A stretch of 64,000 nucleotides of DNA, from assembly GCA_024760905.1 (NCBI GenBank), contig CM045750.1, forward strand, positions 16,331,919-16,395,918, given 5' to 3'. Under the pieces are notes generated by a model. The model had not been told where the DNA came from and searched no databases. It was given only the letters and a program-made list of their open reading frames with translations. Numbering within the stretch: position 1 is the first letter of the stretch; every line of letters starts with the position of its first letter. Made by a program: the position numbers and the translations under genes. This document shows, in pieces, positions 43,060 to 54,167 of this stretch. Source of the DNA: Plotosus lineatus. Its lineage: Eukaryota; Chordata; Actinopteri; Siluriformes; Plotosidae.

Positions 43060-43317
43060 TTTACAAGCTGACATTGGGCGAAGGCAAACCATCCCAGAGC
43101 CAAAACACACATGTGCACAAGCACACACACGCGCACACACATATCTAGAAGCCATTTAGAACAGCCAATTACCATAATGAGTATGTCTCTGGACTGTGGC
43201 AGGGAATCTGAGTACCATGTAAGCACAAAGAGAACACTTAAGCTCCACACCTGAGCCTGAGCCCAGGACCTTCTTGCCATGAGCCACACGGGCTAACTTC
43301 TACACTACTGTGCTGCC
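43060..43317 (-). mobile_element. SINE-B, degraded
   Basis: CATTGGGCGAAGGCAAACC, AGAACAGCCAATTACCATAA, GGACTGTGGCAGGGAATCTG, GAGCCCAGGACCTTCTTGCC, CTACACTACTGTGCTGCC. Confidence 0.75.
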
Positions 43318-43754
43318 TCAGAGAGAGTCTTCTTTTATGAAATGCACTTTATGATTCATACCCAAATCATACCACATTTCAGAGAACACTTGCAGTCTGA
43401 ACAGATTAATCACCAAAGAATTAATGTAACAAGCCATTATCTGAAGAAAAATGAAAGTTAGTTGATGCAACAAAATATAATGAAATGGTTTAAAAAGAGA
43501 AACACAGCTAATGAGCAACAGTTTAACATGCTATGGCACGAGTTTGAAGGGGCTGTTAATGCATGAACTCCAAGAAATAGTAAAGTGGGATGAATTAGTT
43601 CAGTACGAAGTGTCAAGGTCTACAATTCCTCCTTACTGTGGTGCAATTCATAAGAGCAGTTGCGGAAAACCTGCAGAGAAGCCTATTGTTGAAAACCGCT
43701 CTCCCAATATTTACTGGTTTTCAGGTGTGACTGTCACAGCGGATGTAACGGAGT
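43318..43754. other. No feature seen
   Basis: Unique-looking spacer. Confidence 0.5.
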
Positions 43755-44654
43755 AGTCAGCCCCCTACTTATGAAACCCTTTGGGTACGAAAATTCCTGG
43801 TTATGAAAAACATTTTCCTAAGTTTTTGTCCCCGGGATACGAGAATAACCTCTTCTTACAAAATGTGCCATTCAAAATTCAAACGCGCCAATCAAAATTT
43901 CTCACGATGCGTGAGTTGCTCTCTCATTGGCTGTCTCCCAACATCCCACCCCGCTGGCCTCCCATTGACTAGGAGGGATGACACAGCTGAACTTCCTGTA
44001 CCCATCCTTCCTGTTTGTCACACGCGTGAAGGAGAGTTGACTGTTGGCTTGTTTTGAGATTGATCATGCAGTGTTACATTTCGTTATCGCCGAAACCCCT
44101 CTACAATCGGGACGATACTGAACCAGAAGGAGACCTTAAAGCGGAAATACAGTGACAGAGGCGATTCTTTCGGCACGATGTTAAAACAGAGTGCTCCATG
44201 GGAGAAGACCTCCGATCTCGCAAGGAAGCAAGTTAATATTGAATGAGGACCTCTGATCTTTCAAACAGGTACTGTAATTCCGCTTTAAATACAACATCCC
44301 GTCCATTTAAACATTTAAATAGAATTGTTCCGTCAGCTGTTGCGTGCGTGCGTGTGTGTGTGTGTGTGGGAGAGAGAGAGAGAGAGAGAGAGAGACAAAT
44401 GGAGGCTTAACTCTTTAGTTTTTAGTTAATTTTTTAAGTTGTTTAATTCAGTAAATGTTTAATAACTGTGGCGAATGATCCTTCCACATCCCATGATGTG
44501 ACTCCGATCCCTCAAGGAATCAAGTTAAAGTTGAGTTTGGACCTCCGATCGGTCAAGCAGGGAATGCGCTTTGAATTCCAAGTCTTAAAATGCTCCTGGC
44601 GTCCTGCTTGTGGGCGTGGCCCGCAGCGCCACAAACATTTAATGCGTGTACTGT

Positions 44655-44695
<41 letters not shown>

Positions 44696-44996
44696 AAAAC
44701 AGGTGTGTGTGTTAATAAAAAAATTTTAATAATGGTTTAATGAATAAATGTTAATAAAATGGTTTAATATGTTAATAAAATGTTTAAATTGTTTAATAAA
44801 TAATTTTCTTTTACTTTTAACACATATTTCATACAAAATTGGTGTACTTTTATAATTTTTAAAGGGTTTATGTGGTAGTCTTGGGAGCGTTGGAACGAAT
44901 CAGGCGTATATGTAAAATGCGCCCCCTACTTACGAAACTCCCGCGTTACGAAAAAGACTCTTGAACGGATTAATTTCATAAGTAGGGGGCCAACTG
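43755..44996. mobile_element. TIR-2-related element with divergent ends
   Basis: Left GTCAGCCCCCTACTTATGAA, right TTCATAAGTAGGGGGCCAAC then TG before TA. Interior blocks TTATGAAAAACATTTTCC and CAATCGGGACGATACTGAA parallel TIR-2 but the termini differ, indicating a sister family. Contains (GT)n/(GA)n at 44346-44394 and (GT)n at 44655-44685, and a duplicated ACCTCCGATC motif. No intact frame. Confidence 0.75.
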
Positions 44997-45144
44997 TATT
45001 GCTTTCCAAAACTCACTATAGGATGTTCAGCTGCCTTGGTACCTAAAATGGCCTTATCAGCCATAACATTATGACCACCGGATTGTTCTGAGACTAGGCA
45101 GCTTTGTACATACCAAGCTGCAAGGCACTGTGTTCTCACACCTA

Positions 45145-46779
45145 CATTGCCCTCCATAATTGTTCGCACCTCTGGTTAAGATGTGTTATAAACCTTAAAA
45201 TAAATTCTATTTTTATTGCAGAAGCTACTCACTCTCCCACTGAAAATTATAGAAGAATGTAACTTTCACCTCAAGTAAATTTTAAGGGGGGGAAAATCCC
45301 TGCCTAAGAAATAATTATTTTTCATAAAATTACATGTTCCACAATTATTGCCACCCCTAACAATCCCAAGGAACTACACATAATTCAAGTATTTCTGTGA
45401 TTTCGACAGTAGTTTACAAATTGGATCAGAGTATCTAGGAACATTTAATGAGTAATCCATCACTTCCTGCTTCCCTGGGGTATAAATATAATGTCACACA
45501 GAGGCCATTTCTCTTATCCACACTTCAGCATGGGACAGAAAAAGGAACTCACCATTCATGTAAGGCAGATGTGTTTGACCTTCACAAGTCCGCCAATGGC
45601 GACAAGAAAATAGCTACTCGCCTGCACCTGCCTATTTCTACTGTCAGAAGAATCATTAAGAAGTTTAAAACAACTGGAACAGTGGTAAACAAGCCTGGAC
45701 AAGGACGTAAGGTTATTTTGCCCCCATGAACAGTAAGGAGGATGGTAAGAGAAATAAAAAGTTTTCCAAAGCTCACTGTTGAAGAATTGCAACAAATGGT
45801 GTCATCCTAGGGTCACAAAGTCCCTAAAAACAACCATCAGACACTTAACGACATTCCAACAAGCTGTCAGAGGTATGCACAGAAAACTTTTTTCCTCACA
45901 ATCATAAACGCAAACGTCTATGCGCTAAGCGGTACTGGGACTTCAACTATGGCTGTGCGCTTTGGTCAGATGACACCAAGATAGAGCTTTTTGGCTACAA
46001 ACACTCCAAGTTGGTCTGTTGGGATCAAAAGATGAGTATGCAGAAAAGCACCTCATGCCCACTGTGAAGTGTGGGGGAGCATCTCTGATGCTGAGTACCT
46101 GTTACTCTTCCAGAAGCCATGGGAAACTTGTTTGGGTGTATGGCATCATGAACACTTTGAATTACCGGGTAAAGGTAAGGTAAGGTAATTACCAGGACAT
46201 TTTAAATCAAAATCTGGTGATATCTGCCCAAAAGCTGAAGATGGGTCTTTCAGCAAAATAATGCTGAAAATAGCTACTCCTAAACATATGGCAAAATCTT
46301 CACAGAAATGGTTCACCAGACACAGAATAAAGCTTCTCCCATGGCCATCTTAGTCCTCAGACCTCAACCCCATCGAAAACCTGTGGAAAGAGCTGAAGAG
46401 GAGAGTACAGAGGAGAGGACCTAGGTCGCTGGACGATTTAGAGAGATTGTGTAAAGAGGAACGGTCCAAGATCCCTCTTTCTGTATTCTCGTGTGAAACA
46501 TGAGAGAAGATCAGGTTCTGTTTTGTTGGTAAAATGAGGCTGTACAAGGTATTAACATCAGGAGGCCTATTAAATGTGGCACGCAGGATCTGACGAAAAA
46601 TAATTATTTCTTAATGTGAGATTTTTTCTCCACTGAATAAATGCAATTAAATTAAAAGGTTCAGCCCCCCCCCCCGTATTCTGAAATTATTTACAAAAAA
46701 TGAACTTATTAGAAGCTTAAAAAAAAAAAAAAAACCCACACATCTTAACCAGGGGTGCTAATAATTATGGAGGGCATTA
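45145..46779 (+). mobile_element. Inner Tc1 element, near full length
   Basis: Left end CATTGCCCTCCATAATTGTT then GCACCTCTGGTTAAGATGTG. Right end CATCTTAACCAGGGGTGCTA then ATAATTATGGAGGGCAT. TA precedes the left end (45143-45144). Length about 1.6 kb is normal for Tc1. Inserted in the outer Tc1-like element. Confidence 0.88.
45529..46560 (+). pseudogene. Tc1 transposase, frame-broken, catalytic residue lost
   Basis: N-terminal paired-like helix-turn-helix: DLHKSANGDKKIATRLHLPI then STVRRIIKKFKTTGTVVNKP, in a frame reached by a shift near 45572. First catalytic aspartate kept in LWSDDTKIELFG (about 45960). The second site reads FQQNNAEN instead of the canonical Q-Q-D-N (about 46250), so the aspartate is gone. 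The third region [12 protein letters not shown] (about 46370) keeps its acid. A GGTAAAGGTAAGGTAAGGTA slippage near 46170 and several shifts complete the decay. Confidence 0.85.
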
Positions 46780-47290
46780 TTTATATATATATGTTTATAT
46801 ATGTGTATATCATAGCCAGCATAAAAAGATTCAGCAGCTTGTTCTACAGCAGCTCTTTGGAGGGACAGACCAGCCGCCTTAGCTTTTATGCCTATGCTCA
46901 CTGACACTTGGGCACCCATGACACACCTGCTGGTTCACTGGTTTTCTTTGGTGTAGGTGGTACCACTGCACACCAGGAACACCCCACAAGACCTGCCCTT
47001 CTTTAAGTCGATGTACTGGAAGCAGCAAAAATGAGCAAGTGCTTTGACAATGGTGACAATATAATGCTAAACGACTGTGTCAGGTCTTGTTCCTGGTATG
47101 CAACAGTGGGCGACCCATGACCCAGCAAGAACATAAGTGCCCAAGGCTTATTGATGCTTATGGGAAATGAAGGCTAGAATGGTTGGTCTGATCCTACAGA
47201 TCTACTGTGTCACAAACATCTGACACTGGTAGTGATAGAAATGTTGTAGACCAATCAGGTGGTCATAATGTTATAGCTGATAAGTGTATA

Positions 47291-47574
47291 ATCAGTACTG
47301 TGCAAATGTCTTGGGGACCCTTTGTATTTTTTTTAAGGGATAAGCTTTGTTCTGAATTATATTACTCATACTATAAAACTGCATTATTAAATTAATGCAA
47401 AACAATAAATGTAACAGATAAAATTTTGTTTATTATATGTGCACCACTTGTTTATGGAAAAAATTATAAAGACCAGCTAGGTTTGTTGCAATAATAAAAA
47501 GCAAGTATGACATGTATGCATATGTGGTTTTATTATTTTATAAAATGCTATCTATTATGCATTTGCTTAACTCA
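47291..47574. other. No feature seen
   Basis: AT-rich spacer after the Tc1 pair. Confidence 0.5.
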
Positions 47575-47791
47575 TCACTCACTCATTTGCTGAACTCCTA
47601 CTCAGGTCATATGATGACCGGAGCCTATCAGCCAGGGTGAAGGTGGGGGATACACCCTAAACACTTCACTAGACCACTGCACACTATCGTATTCACATTC
47701 ACAAGGATAATCTGGAACAGCCAATTAGACTAATGCGCATGTCTTTGTACTGTGGAAAGAAGCCCGAGTACCCTGAGGAAACCCATACCAA
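47575..47791 (-). mobile_element. SINE-B, degraded
   Basis: ATTTGCTGAACTCCTACTCA, GTGAAGGTGGGGGATACACC, GGAACAGCCAATTAGACTAA, GCGCATGTCTTTGTACTGTG. Confidence 0.75.
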
Positions 47792-48135
47792 AGGCCAAGT
47801 TGTATTTAATATGACTTATGTTGTGTATAATTACACAAAATATTATTTTTCTGTATTTATTTAATTAGTTTACCTGACAAATAAATGTTTTGTGGGCAGA
47901 GTTTGGGTTGACCTTATGCCCTTGTGTTCTTATTTGGGGAATCCTACGTACCCATTATAAAACTGGACAGTCCAGCCTTACCACTTCCTCTTTGCCACAT
48001 CTCACTTGGGAGGAAGTGGTCATGAAGGACTCACGTTTATTTTTATTTTTTCCACTGTTAGTGCCAGCACGGCAATAAAATTTCTCACTGGAATGACAAC
48101 AGTGTAATATTCTTAATAAAAAGCACAACACAATG

Positions 48136-48270
48136 TGGAGGACACCAGCTACACAAACACGAAAAAAAAAAACATGCAAACTCCACATAGAAAAGCCTGG
48201 AATATTAATCCAGAGCCTTTTAGCTGTGTGGCAAAAATGTGCTGACCACTACACCACCATGTCGTCTGTC
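48136..48270 (-). mobile_element. SINE-B head-side fragment
   Basis: ACATGCAAACTCCACATAG, TTAATCCAGAGCCTTTTAGC, GCTGACCACTACACCACCAT. It lies about 170 bp from the gria3 exon on its downstream-intron side. Confidence 0.7.
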
Positions 48271-48442
48271 TTGGTTTAAATTATTCTGCAATTACGTAGT
48301 CAGCTACAATTAGATGTATTAGAAGATATTTTCTGATGTCCTCCATGATGGTATTACTGTATTTATAATAAAAAAGACACATGACACAGCTCTTTTGTGG
48401 GTGTAGTTATTTTCGAAATATCTTTAAGAAGGAAACACTTAC

Positions 48443-48682
48443 CTCTATCTGTATCGTAGAGGTATACAAACTTCTCCCACCTATAATAGGTCAGGAGACT
48501 AAGGACAGCTCCCTTTAGGGGTGGGCGCATCTGGATGACAAACTGGACATCAGAGTCGATTGGATAACTGGGTGTGATGAAGGAAGTGTGAAGGGCACCA
48601 CAGAAGGAGGTCAGAGTGTTCATGGACTTCTTGTCGTAGAAGCCGAAGATGGCATAGACTCCTCTGGAGAACTGAGAGCAGA
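48443..48682 (-). CDS. gria3: AMPA glutamate receptor exon (gria3-like, amino-terminal domain)
   Basis: A 240-bp internal exon. On the minus strand the acceptor GATTGCAG precedes the exon (first base 48682) and the donor GTAAGTG follows its last base (48443). It enters with two bases of a split codon and leaves with one, encoding 79 full codons: [58 protein letters not shown], then [20 protein letters not shown] and R. This is part of the extracellular amino-terminal (LIVBP-like) domain that guides receptor assembly; CGALH carries a Cys that forms a conserved disulfide in AMPA subunits. From family knowledge, [15 protein letters not shown] and [10 protein letters not shown] fit GRIA3 better than GRIA1, 2 or 4. 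Teleosts often have two gria3 paralogs and I cannot tell which. No other exon of the gene was found here. Confidence 0.92.
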
Positions 48683-49514
48683 CTGCAATCAGGGCAACAT
48701 ATGAGAGCGAGAGAAAGAGAGAGAGAGAGGGGGGGGGGGGTTAAGTAGTTAGAAAAAATAAGGACAAATCTATTCCCTAAACTATTTTCACAGAAATCAG
48801 TTCTTTTAGCAATTATGAAAACCTTCCAACAAAATGTACATGAGTCTCGGAATCAAATAACAGTAAACCTAAAAATCCTGTAAATTTTTCAGGATCTGCA
48901 CTGTAAAGTTCGCTCATTACATGAATATGAGATAGGAATTAATTCTGGCACTAAAAGCTCAGCAGTAGAAATTACCCTCATAGCAAAATATTGGATGATT
49001 GGCTGAACAACTGTCTCCAATCCTTCCAAAACACTTGAAGCAAATGAATGCAATTATGCACATCTCTGTGAAACTGTATCCAATTTGACTCTCCAGTTTT
49101 TAATGATTTGTTGACTACCATGCTTCATTGAACTTATTTACCACAAAGCAGTTTAGCGGGGTGTTCTTAACTTCAGAAATGTATTCATCCGTATTCTTAA
49201 CCCATAAAAAACAACAACAACAACGATCTGAGGCAACTTAAGCGAGATCACACAGTCTGACATGTAGTCTGAAAGGTGACTATGAAGGATAAATTAATAA
49301 AAACTAGTTTATGTCTGTTTATACTGAAAGGCGTTGTTTCATGAACCTTTACTTTGTGTAGAAAAAAACTAGCAGACAGGAGAGAGATGATTTTGTAATG
49401 TGAAAAAGTAGTGAAAACTGGGCAAAGGTGGGGTACACCCTGAACAAGCCCAGAGTGATTCCATCAATCATACAATAGCAAACCAAGGAGCTATCTCAAA
49501 TCAGACATGACTTG
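48683..49514. other. Intron next to the exon; small repeats only
   Basis: (GA)n then a G-run at 48708-48741. A SINE-B scrap (AACTGGGCAAAGGTGGGGTA, 49417-49455). Otherwise no feature seen. Confidence 0.5.
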
Positions 49515-49596
49515 GTTTAAAGTTTAAATAGTGTAAAGCTGCTTTGCGACAATGTTAATTGTAAAAAGCGCTATACAAATAAAATTGAATTGAAAA
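49515..49596 (+). mobile_element. L2-type LINE/SINE 3' tail fragment
   Basis: GTGTAAAGCTGCTTTGCGAC then AAAAAGCGCTATACAAATAA and AATTGAATTGAA is a tail shared by many fish L2-mobilised repeats. Only about 80 bp remain. Confidence 0.7.
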
Positions 49597-50342
49597 AAGA
49601 ATTCATGGTTGCTAGGAGGATGCTGGTACAATGGCGCTGATTGGTTGAGAGCCAGATTCATTTACTTTGTGGATGTTAGCAAGCTTCAAGATGCAGACAT
49701 TCAGAAACTGGTTCAGTAACTGCTATTTTCTCAATAATTTCCTAATGAGCTACGTTCAAAGTGATGTAACTTCGTCAATGTTTCATACTATCACAGTGCT
49801 TCTCAATTATTTTCTGTGGCGCCCCCTCTAGGAAGAAAAAAAAAACATTTCACGCCCCTCCCCCACCGATAAAGCGAGTGACTGTAAACAAGTATTATGC
49901 ATTTGTATATAAAATTATTAGTACACCTCTGCATAACCATTGTATCTTTATTAACATTAAAAACAATAAAATAAAGAAATATAGTTCAACTAACAATAAA
50001 GAAAAACCTCATTAACATTGCTTTTTAATCTGTAACAGAAAAGATTTAAAGTGCACCAATGTGCCTGAAATTAAAAAAAAAAAATCCTTATTTAAACTCA
50101 TTCACCTTATGTATGGCTTAATATATCAGTCTCTCTCCACCTTTCTCTTCGTTCCTGTTAGAAATGTTTCCGTGTTGTTTCCTGAGGGGTTGTTTACTGC
50201 ACTTCATATCGTTTGCTCGTGCAAAAAAAAAAACGCTTCACGATAGCGCGACAATGAGAGACACACTGCCAACTACTGGAGTGGAGGTGCAATTACACTT
50301 GATTCTCGGACATTCTTCCAGAATATATACTAGTATATATAC
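49597..50342. other. Mostly unassigned; possible hAT-like terminus at about 49795
   Basis: CAGTGCTTCTCAATTATTTTC then TGTGGCGCCCCCTCTAGG resembles the ends of some hAT MITEs. I did not find a matching inverted end, so this is weak. Nothing else recognised. Confidence 0.35.
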
Positions 50343-50368
50343 TACTACACACACACACACACACACAC

Positions 50369-50426
<58 letters not shown>

Positions 50427-50445
50427 ATTTATTTTTTTTTTTTAC
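50343..50445. repeat. (CA)n, (AT)n and T-runs
   Basis: CA tract 50343-50368, AT tract about 50372-50412, then T-rich runs to 50443 ending in ACAGTTATGTAT, a motif that recurs after the RTE-4 tail. Confidence 0.95.
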
Positions 50446-50451
50446 AGTTAT

Positions 50452-51163
50452 GTATGCCCTGGAAAGGAGAGGAATGAAGGTTAGCCTCAGAAAATCAGAA
50501 TACATGTGTGTGAATGAGAAGGACCCAGGAGGAACGGTGATGTTACAGGGAGCAGAGATAACGAAGGTGGAGGATTTTAAGTACTTAGGCTCAACAATCC
50601 AGAGCAATGGAGAGTGTGGAAAAGAGGTGAAGAAACGTGTGCAGGCAGGCTGGAATGGTTGGAGAAAAGTGTCCGGTGTGATGTGCGATAGGAGAGTGTC
50701 AGCAAGAATGAAGGGAAAAGTGTACAAGATGGTGGTGAGGCCAGCGATGTTGTATGGATTAGAAACAGTGGCGCTGAAGAAAAGGCAGGAGGCAGAGCTG
50801 GAGGTAGCGGAGATGAAAATGTTGAGGTTCTCTCTGGGAGTAACGAGGATGGATAGGATCAGAAATTAGTATATCAGAGGGACAGCCCACATAAGATGTT
50901 TTGGAGACAAAGCCAGAGAGGCTAGATTGAGATGGTTTGGACATGTACAGAGGAGGGATAGTGAGTATATTGGCAGTAGGATGCTGAGGTTGGAACTACC
51001 AGGCAGAAGGCCTAGAGGAAGACCAAAGAAGAGATTTATGGATGTGGTGAAGGAAGACATGAAGGTCGTTGGAGTCAGAAAAGAAGATGCGGAGGACAGG
51101 GTGAGGTGAAGGCGGATGATTTGCTGTGGCGACCCCTGAAGGGAGCAGCCGAAAGTAAAAGAA
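50452..51163 (+). mobile_element. RTE-4, 5'-truncated RTE LINE
   Basis: Starts TATGCCCTGGAAAGGAGAGG and continues through YLGSTIQSNGECGKEVKKRV, GWNGWRKVSGVMCDRRVSAR and WFGHVQRRDSEYIGSRMLRL. A stop at RIRN-TAG (about 50866) and a TGA in place of TGG near 51108 break it. It ends GGCGACCCCTGAAGGGAGCA and GCCGAAAGTAAAAGAAG. The flanking target (AT)n-T-run-ACAGTTATRTAT is present on both sides (to 50455, and 51166-51213). Confidence 0.9.
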
Positions 51164-51164
51164 G

Positions 51165-51200
<36 letters not shown>

Positions 51201-51332
51201 TACAGTTATATATATAAATATATAAGATGCTAAATAATAATATATAAGATGATTAAATATATAAGTTATATATATAAATATATAAGATTTGCTGTGGCGA
51301 CCCCTGAAGGGAGCAACCCAAGGAAAAAGAAG

Positions 51333-51396
<64 letters not shown>

Positions 51397-51400
51397 TCTT
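51164..51400. repeat. AT tracts with a detached second copy of the RTE tail
   Basis: After the target duplication, GATTTGCTGTGGCGACCCCT then GAAGGGAGCAACCCAAGGAA and AAAGAAG (about 51288-51333) repeats only the last 45 bp of the RTE, followed by (AT)n (51341-51387). Confidence 0.85.
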
Positions 51401-51570
51401 ACCTCAAAGCCGATTCAATTCTCTTTCCAAGCATATGAATACCTTACTAGTCAAATTCCCTACTTAATCCATATTATGCTGCTGTAAATCATGATTATTT
51501 CATCAAATCAGAAAAACAGAGACAATTCTTTCCCCATGAAAATTTCCCAATAATGTAGAATACGTAATAC

Positions 51571-51897
51571 AGTTGGGTTTAGGGCAGGGGTGGCCTAGTG
51601 GTATAAGATACTGGATCACTGATCCTAAGGTTGAGGGTTCGAGTCCTACTCTCCACAAGGTTGTCACTGTCTCCCAGTTCACCTAACTGGGTTATCAAAG
51701 GCCGGCCATGACTCTCACTGCCTATGGTGAGAGGTTCATATATAAAAGAACAAGAGTAACTTCAAAGCCATCAGCGTGTTTCTGCCCTGCGATGGCCTAG
51801 TGAGCTGTCCAGGGTGTACTCTGCCCTCACCTCAGCCTCCCCACAATCCTAATTAGGATTAAGTGGTTACAGAAAATGAACTGAAAAGCTGGGTTTA
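51571..51897 (+). mobile_element. SINE-A with 11-bp target duplication
   Basis: GGGGTGGCCTAGTGGTATAA (A-box region), B box GGTTCGAGTCC, CACCTAACTGGGTTATCAAA, TCAGCGTGTTTCTGCCCTGC, CTAATTAGGATTAAGTGG. AGTTGGGTTTA (51571-51581) and AGCTGGGTTTA (51887-51897) flank it. Shorter than 8326-8673 by small deletions. Confidence 0.9.
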
Positions 51898-53716
51898 TTT
51901 TTTTGTTTGTTTTGTGGTTTTTTTTATTAAAATTATCTTCCTAATTCAGAAAAAAACACCGCCATTTTTTTTTCTCTCTCAAGTAAATGCATTATGCTTC
52001 CTTGGGGAAAAAGTAATAAAGAAACATGATAAACAACACACCCAGTCTGACCTTAACACTGCACACTTCATTATCCTATGTGAGTTTGGATTATTCCAGA
52101 ACTCTGAGGCCATGTCAGCAGCTCTGCTGGGATGGTGACGACTTACTCAGGTCCACTACACAGTTTCTTCCACGTCTGAAGCTTTGCATCTGTCAGAGAG
52201 TGCTGCATCCCCAGTGTGAGGAGTACACATACATGCTGATATATCGCTCGGCTTTGTGTGTGTGTGCTAACAGTCCTACATTAGTGACAGGCTGAGAGCA
52301 GTGGGTTTGCGTGTGTGTGTGTGTGTGTGTGTGTGTGCAGCAGCTCACTCCTTGAGGCGTTTCTGACAGTGTCTCTGTGCTTTTACCTCAGTTTACTCAT
52401 AATTGGGGCCAACACTGGCACAGCCTCTCTCCCAAGAGGAGGACTGTCGACTGACTCCTTTCCTTCAGCTGTTCTGGACTTATTAGGCGAGCCTTTGAAC
52501 AAGTGCATTCTATTTCGATAAATATGTTTCTGCTTGCTTGCTGCCATGCTGTTCTGATTGAAAGCATTTTTTTTTTTTTTTTTTTTTTTGGTGCTAGCCT
52601 AACATTCCCACTGACCATCTGGACACTAGCATATGGTCTTGAGGGTTTACCACTTCTTTTTGTTCCAATGCCTCTATATTCAGATTGTTTTGAAAAATAC
52701 TGGTTGATTGCCAGTCTGGAGAGTAGACATTGATGTTTTCTGTTACCAAGGGGGTACATGCCAAACAATTCCTTTGTACCTCCTGTCATTCTACTAATTA
52801 ATTAGGAAGAGACTGATACAAATGTTAATTGAAAAAAAAATTCCATCCAAGCCTTTGGCTCATAGATTTGTCCTCGGCTATAAGTCACATTTAAATAATA
52901 TGTGGGAATTCTGTGTTGCTTTGAACTGCCACGATTTTACAGTTAGTTGTGGTGCATAAGCAGAGAGTTATCTTACAGATGATCATGCATCGATAAAAAA
53001 TATATGCCATACTTACTTTCAGGAAATCCACCTCTTAAGTTTATAAATAACTGGAAAAACATGGTTTAAGTGAATACCTGAAGGAGAGACAGCTATTTCA
53101 GAACCAAAGGGGGAAAAAAAATAAATAAAAAACATAATAAGTACCATTTGTGTCCTTTCTACATCAACAGATTCTTGTTGTTGTTGTTGTTTTTTTTTTT
53201 TTTTGCGAACACTGTGCTGTTAGACATCTGAAGTGATGAGCTGACATGTCTCTCACTCTCGTTACATGGTTATATAAATAAAGCCAAGGGTAGCTTTGTC
53301 ATTTATTAAAATTAACCTTTTAGTCACCAATTTTATCCTTTTTAATTTACACCAAAGCAAATGAACACGGGTGAGAAATCTAGTTTGTATGCTTAACACT
53401 GCAAATCCCACTCAGGCTGTGTCACAAACAGTGCAATACTTAACAAGAAGTGCACTCATGAGATCACACATGCATTTATTTACACACCCTGCAGAAGTTG
53501 AAGGCTATATATAGCACTGGTTAATTTGGGATGGAGCCTAAAATAGATAGCATCACAAATGGACAAAAATTAGAAGAGGAAAAAATTGCAATACTTTACA
53601 GACTTAAAAAATAAACAAAAAACTAAATACATACAGTATTTACTTATACCTAGTTCAGGAATCAAAACCATTTAAAAATAAATAAAATTTAAAAAATAAT
53701 AAAAAATAATAAATGA
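51898..53716. other. Intronic DNA without supported genes
   Basis: (GT)n at 52305-52338, T-run at 52568-52589, T-run near 53190-53204. No exon with consensus splice sites noticed; I specifically looked for a neighbouring gria3 exon and found none. Confidence 0.5.
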
Positions 53717-53964
53717 ACAGTGGTGGGTTGGTGGTATAGAGCACTGGATCACTGATCCTAAGGTTGGGGGTTCGAGTCCAACTGTCCACAAGGTTGTCCG
53801 ACACCCCCCATACCCCGTCCCCCCATGCAGCTAACTGAGTTATCAAAGGCCAGCCATGTCTCTCACTGTCTATGGTGTGAGGTTCATGTAAAAGAACCAT
53901 TGCTGACTTTCGACAAGAGTAGCTGCAATGGCCAGGGTGTACCCTGCCCTACCTCGGAGTTGGC
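53717..53964 (+). mobile_element. SINE-A part 1 of 3 (5' portion)
   Basis: CAGTGGTGGGTTGGTGGTAT, B box GGTTCGAGTCC, GCAGCTAACTGAGTTATCAA, CATTGCTGACTTTCGACAAG, then GGGTGTACCCTGCCCTACC and GGAGTTGGC, cut exactly where the LTR begins. Continues at 58513-58523 and 59172-59211. Confidence 0.88.
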
Positions 53965-54156
53965 TGTAATGAGTTCATGACAAAGAGGTAAAGCTTCATC
54001 AACATTTATTTCTCTTATAACTATCCTGATACATTTACATGCCTGTTCGTGGTTGCCATGTTGGGACGAACTCCTTCACCGGTGCTTTTCCGGATGTAAT
54101 TACACTAGACACAATATAGGCCCTGGGATGGGTGTTAACCAGGAGAAACCATTACA
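53965..54156 (-). repeat. 3' LTR
   Basis: TGTAATGAGTTCATGAC to GAGAAACCATTACA as read on plus. Shares ATTTCTCTTATAACTATC, TGATACATT, GATGTAATTACACTAGACAC and GGGATGGGTGTTAACC with the other LTR. Confidence 0.93.
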
Positions 54157-54167
54157 GCCCCTTTCTC
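54157..54167 (-). other. Polypurine tract
   Basis: On minus, GAGAAAGGGGC lies immediately upstream of the 3' LTR, the expected place for plus-strand priming. Confidence 0.75.

Larger units (their letters stand above)
45050..47290. mobile_element. Outer Tc1-like element, truncated and rearranged
   Basis: Left end ATCAGCCATAACATTATGAC and right end GGTGGTCATAATGTTATAGC then TGAT are inverted repeats of a Tc1-like family I recognise. The interior retains GCCCAAGGCTTATTGATGCT and GAACACCCCACAAGACCTGC pieces of the transposase region, partly inverted. A complete-length Tc1 element has been inserted near its left end. Confidence 0.8.

Noticed and set aside
49795..50340. Complete hAT element
   Set aside because: One possible terminus only; no inverted partner or 8-bp duplication found.
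52397..52789. 130-codon minus-strand open frame considered as a neighbouring gria3 exon
   Set aside because: No similarity to AMPA receptor sequence and a poly-Lys run from a T tract interrupts it.
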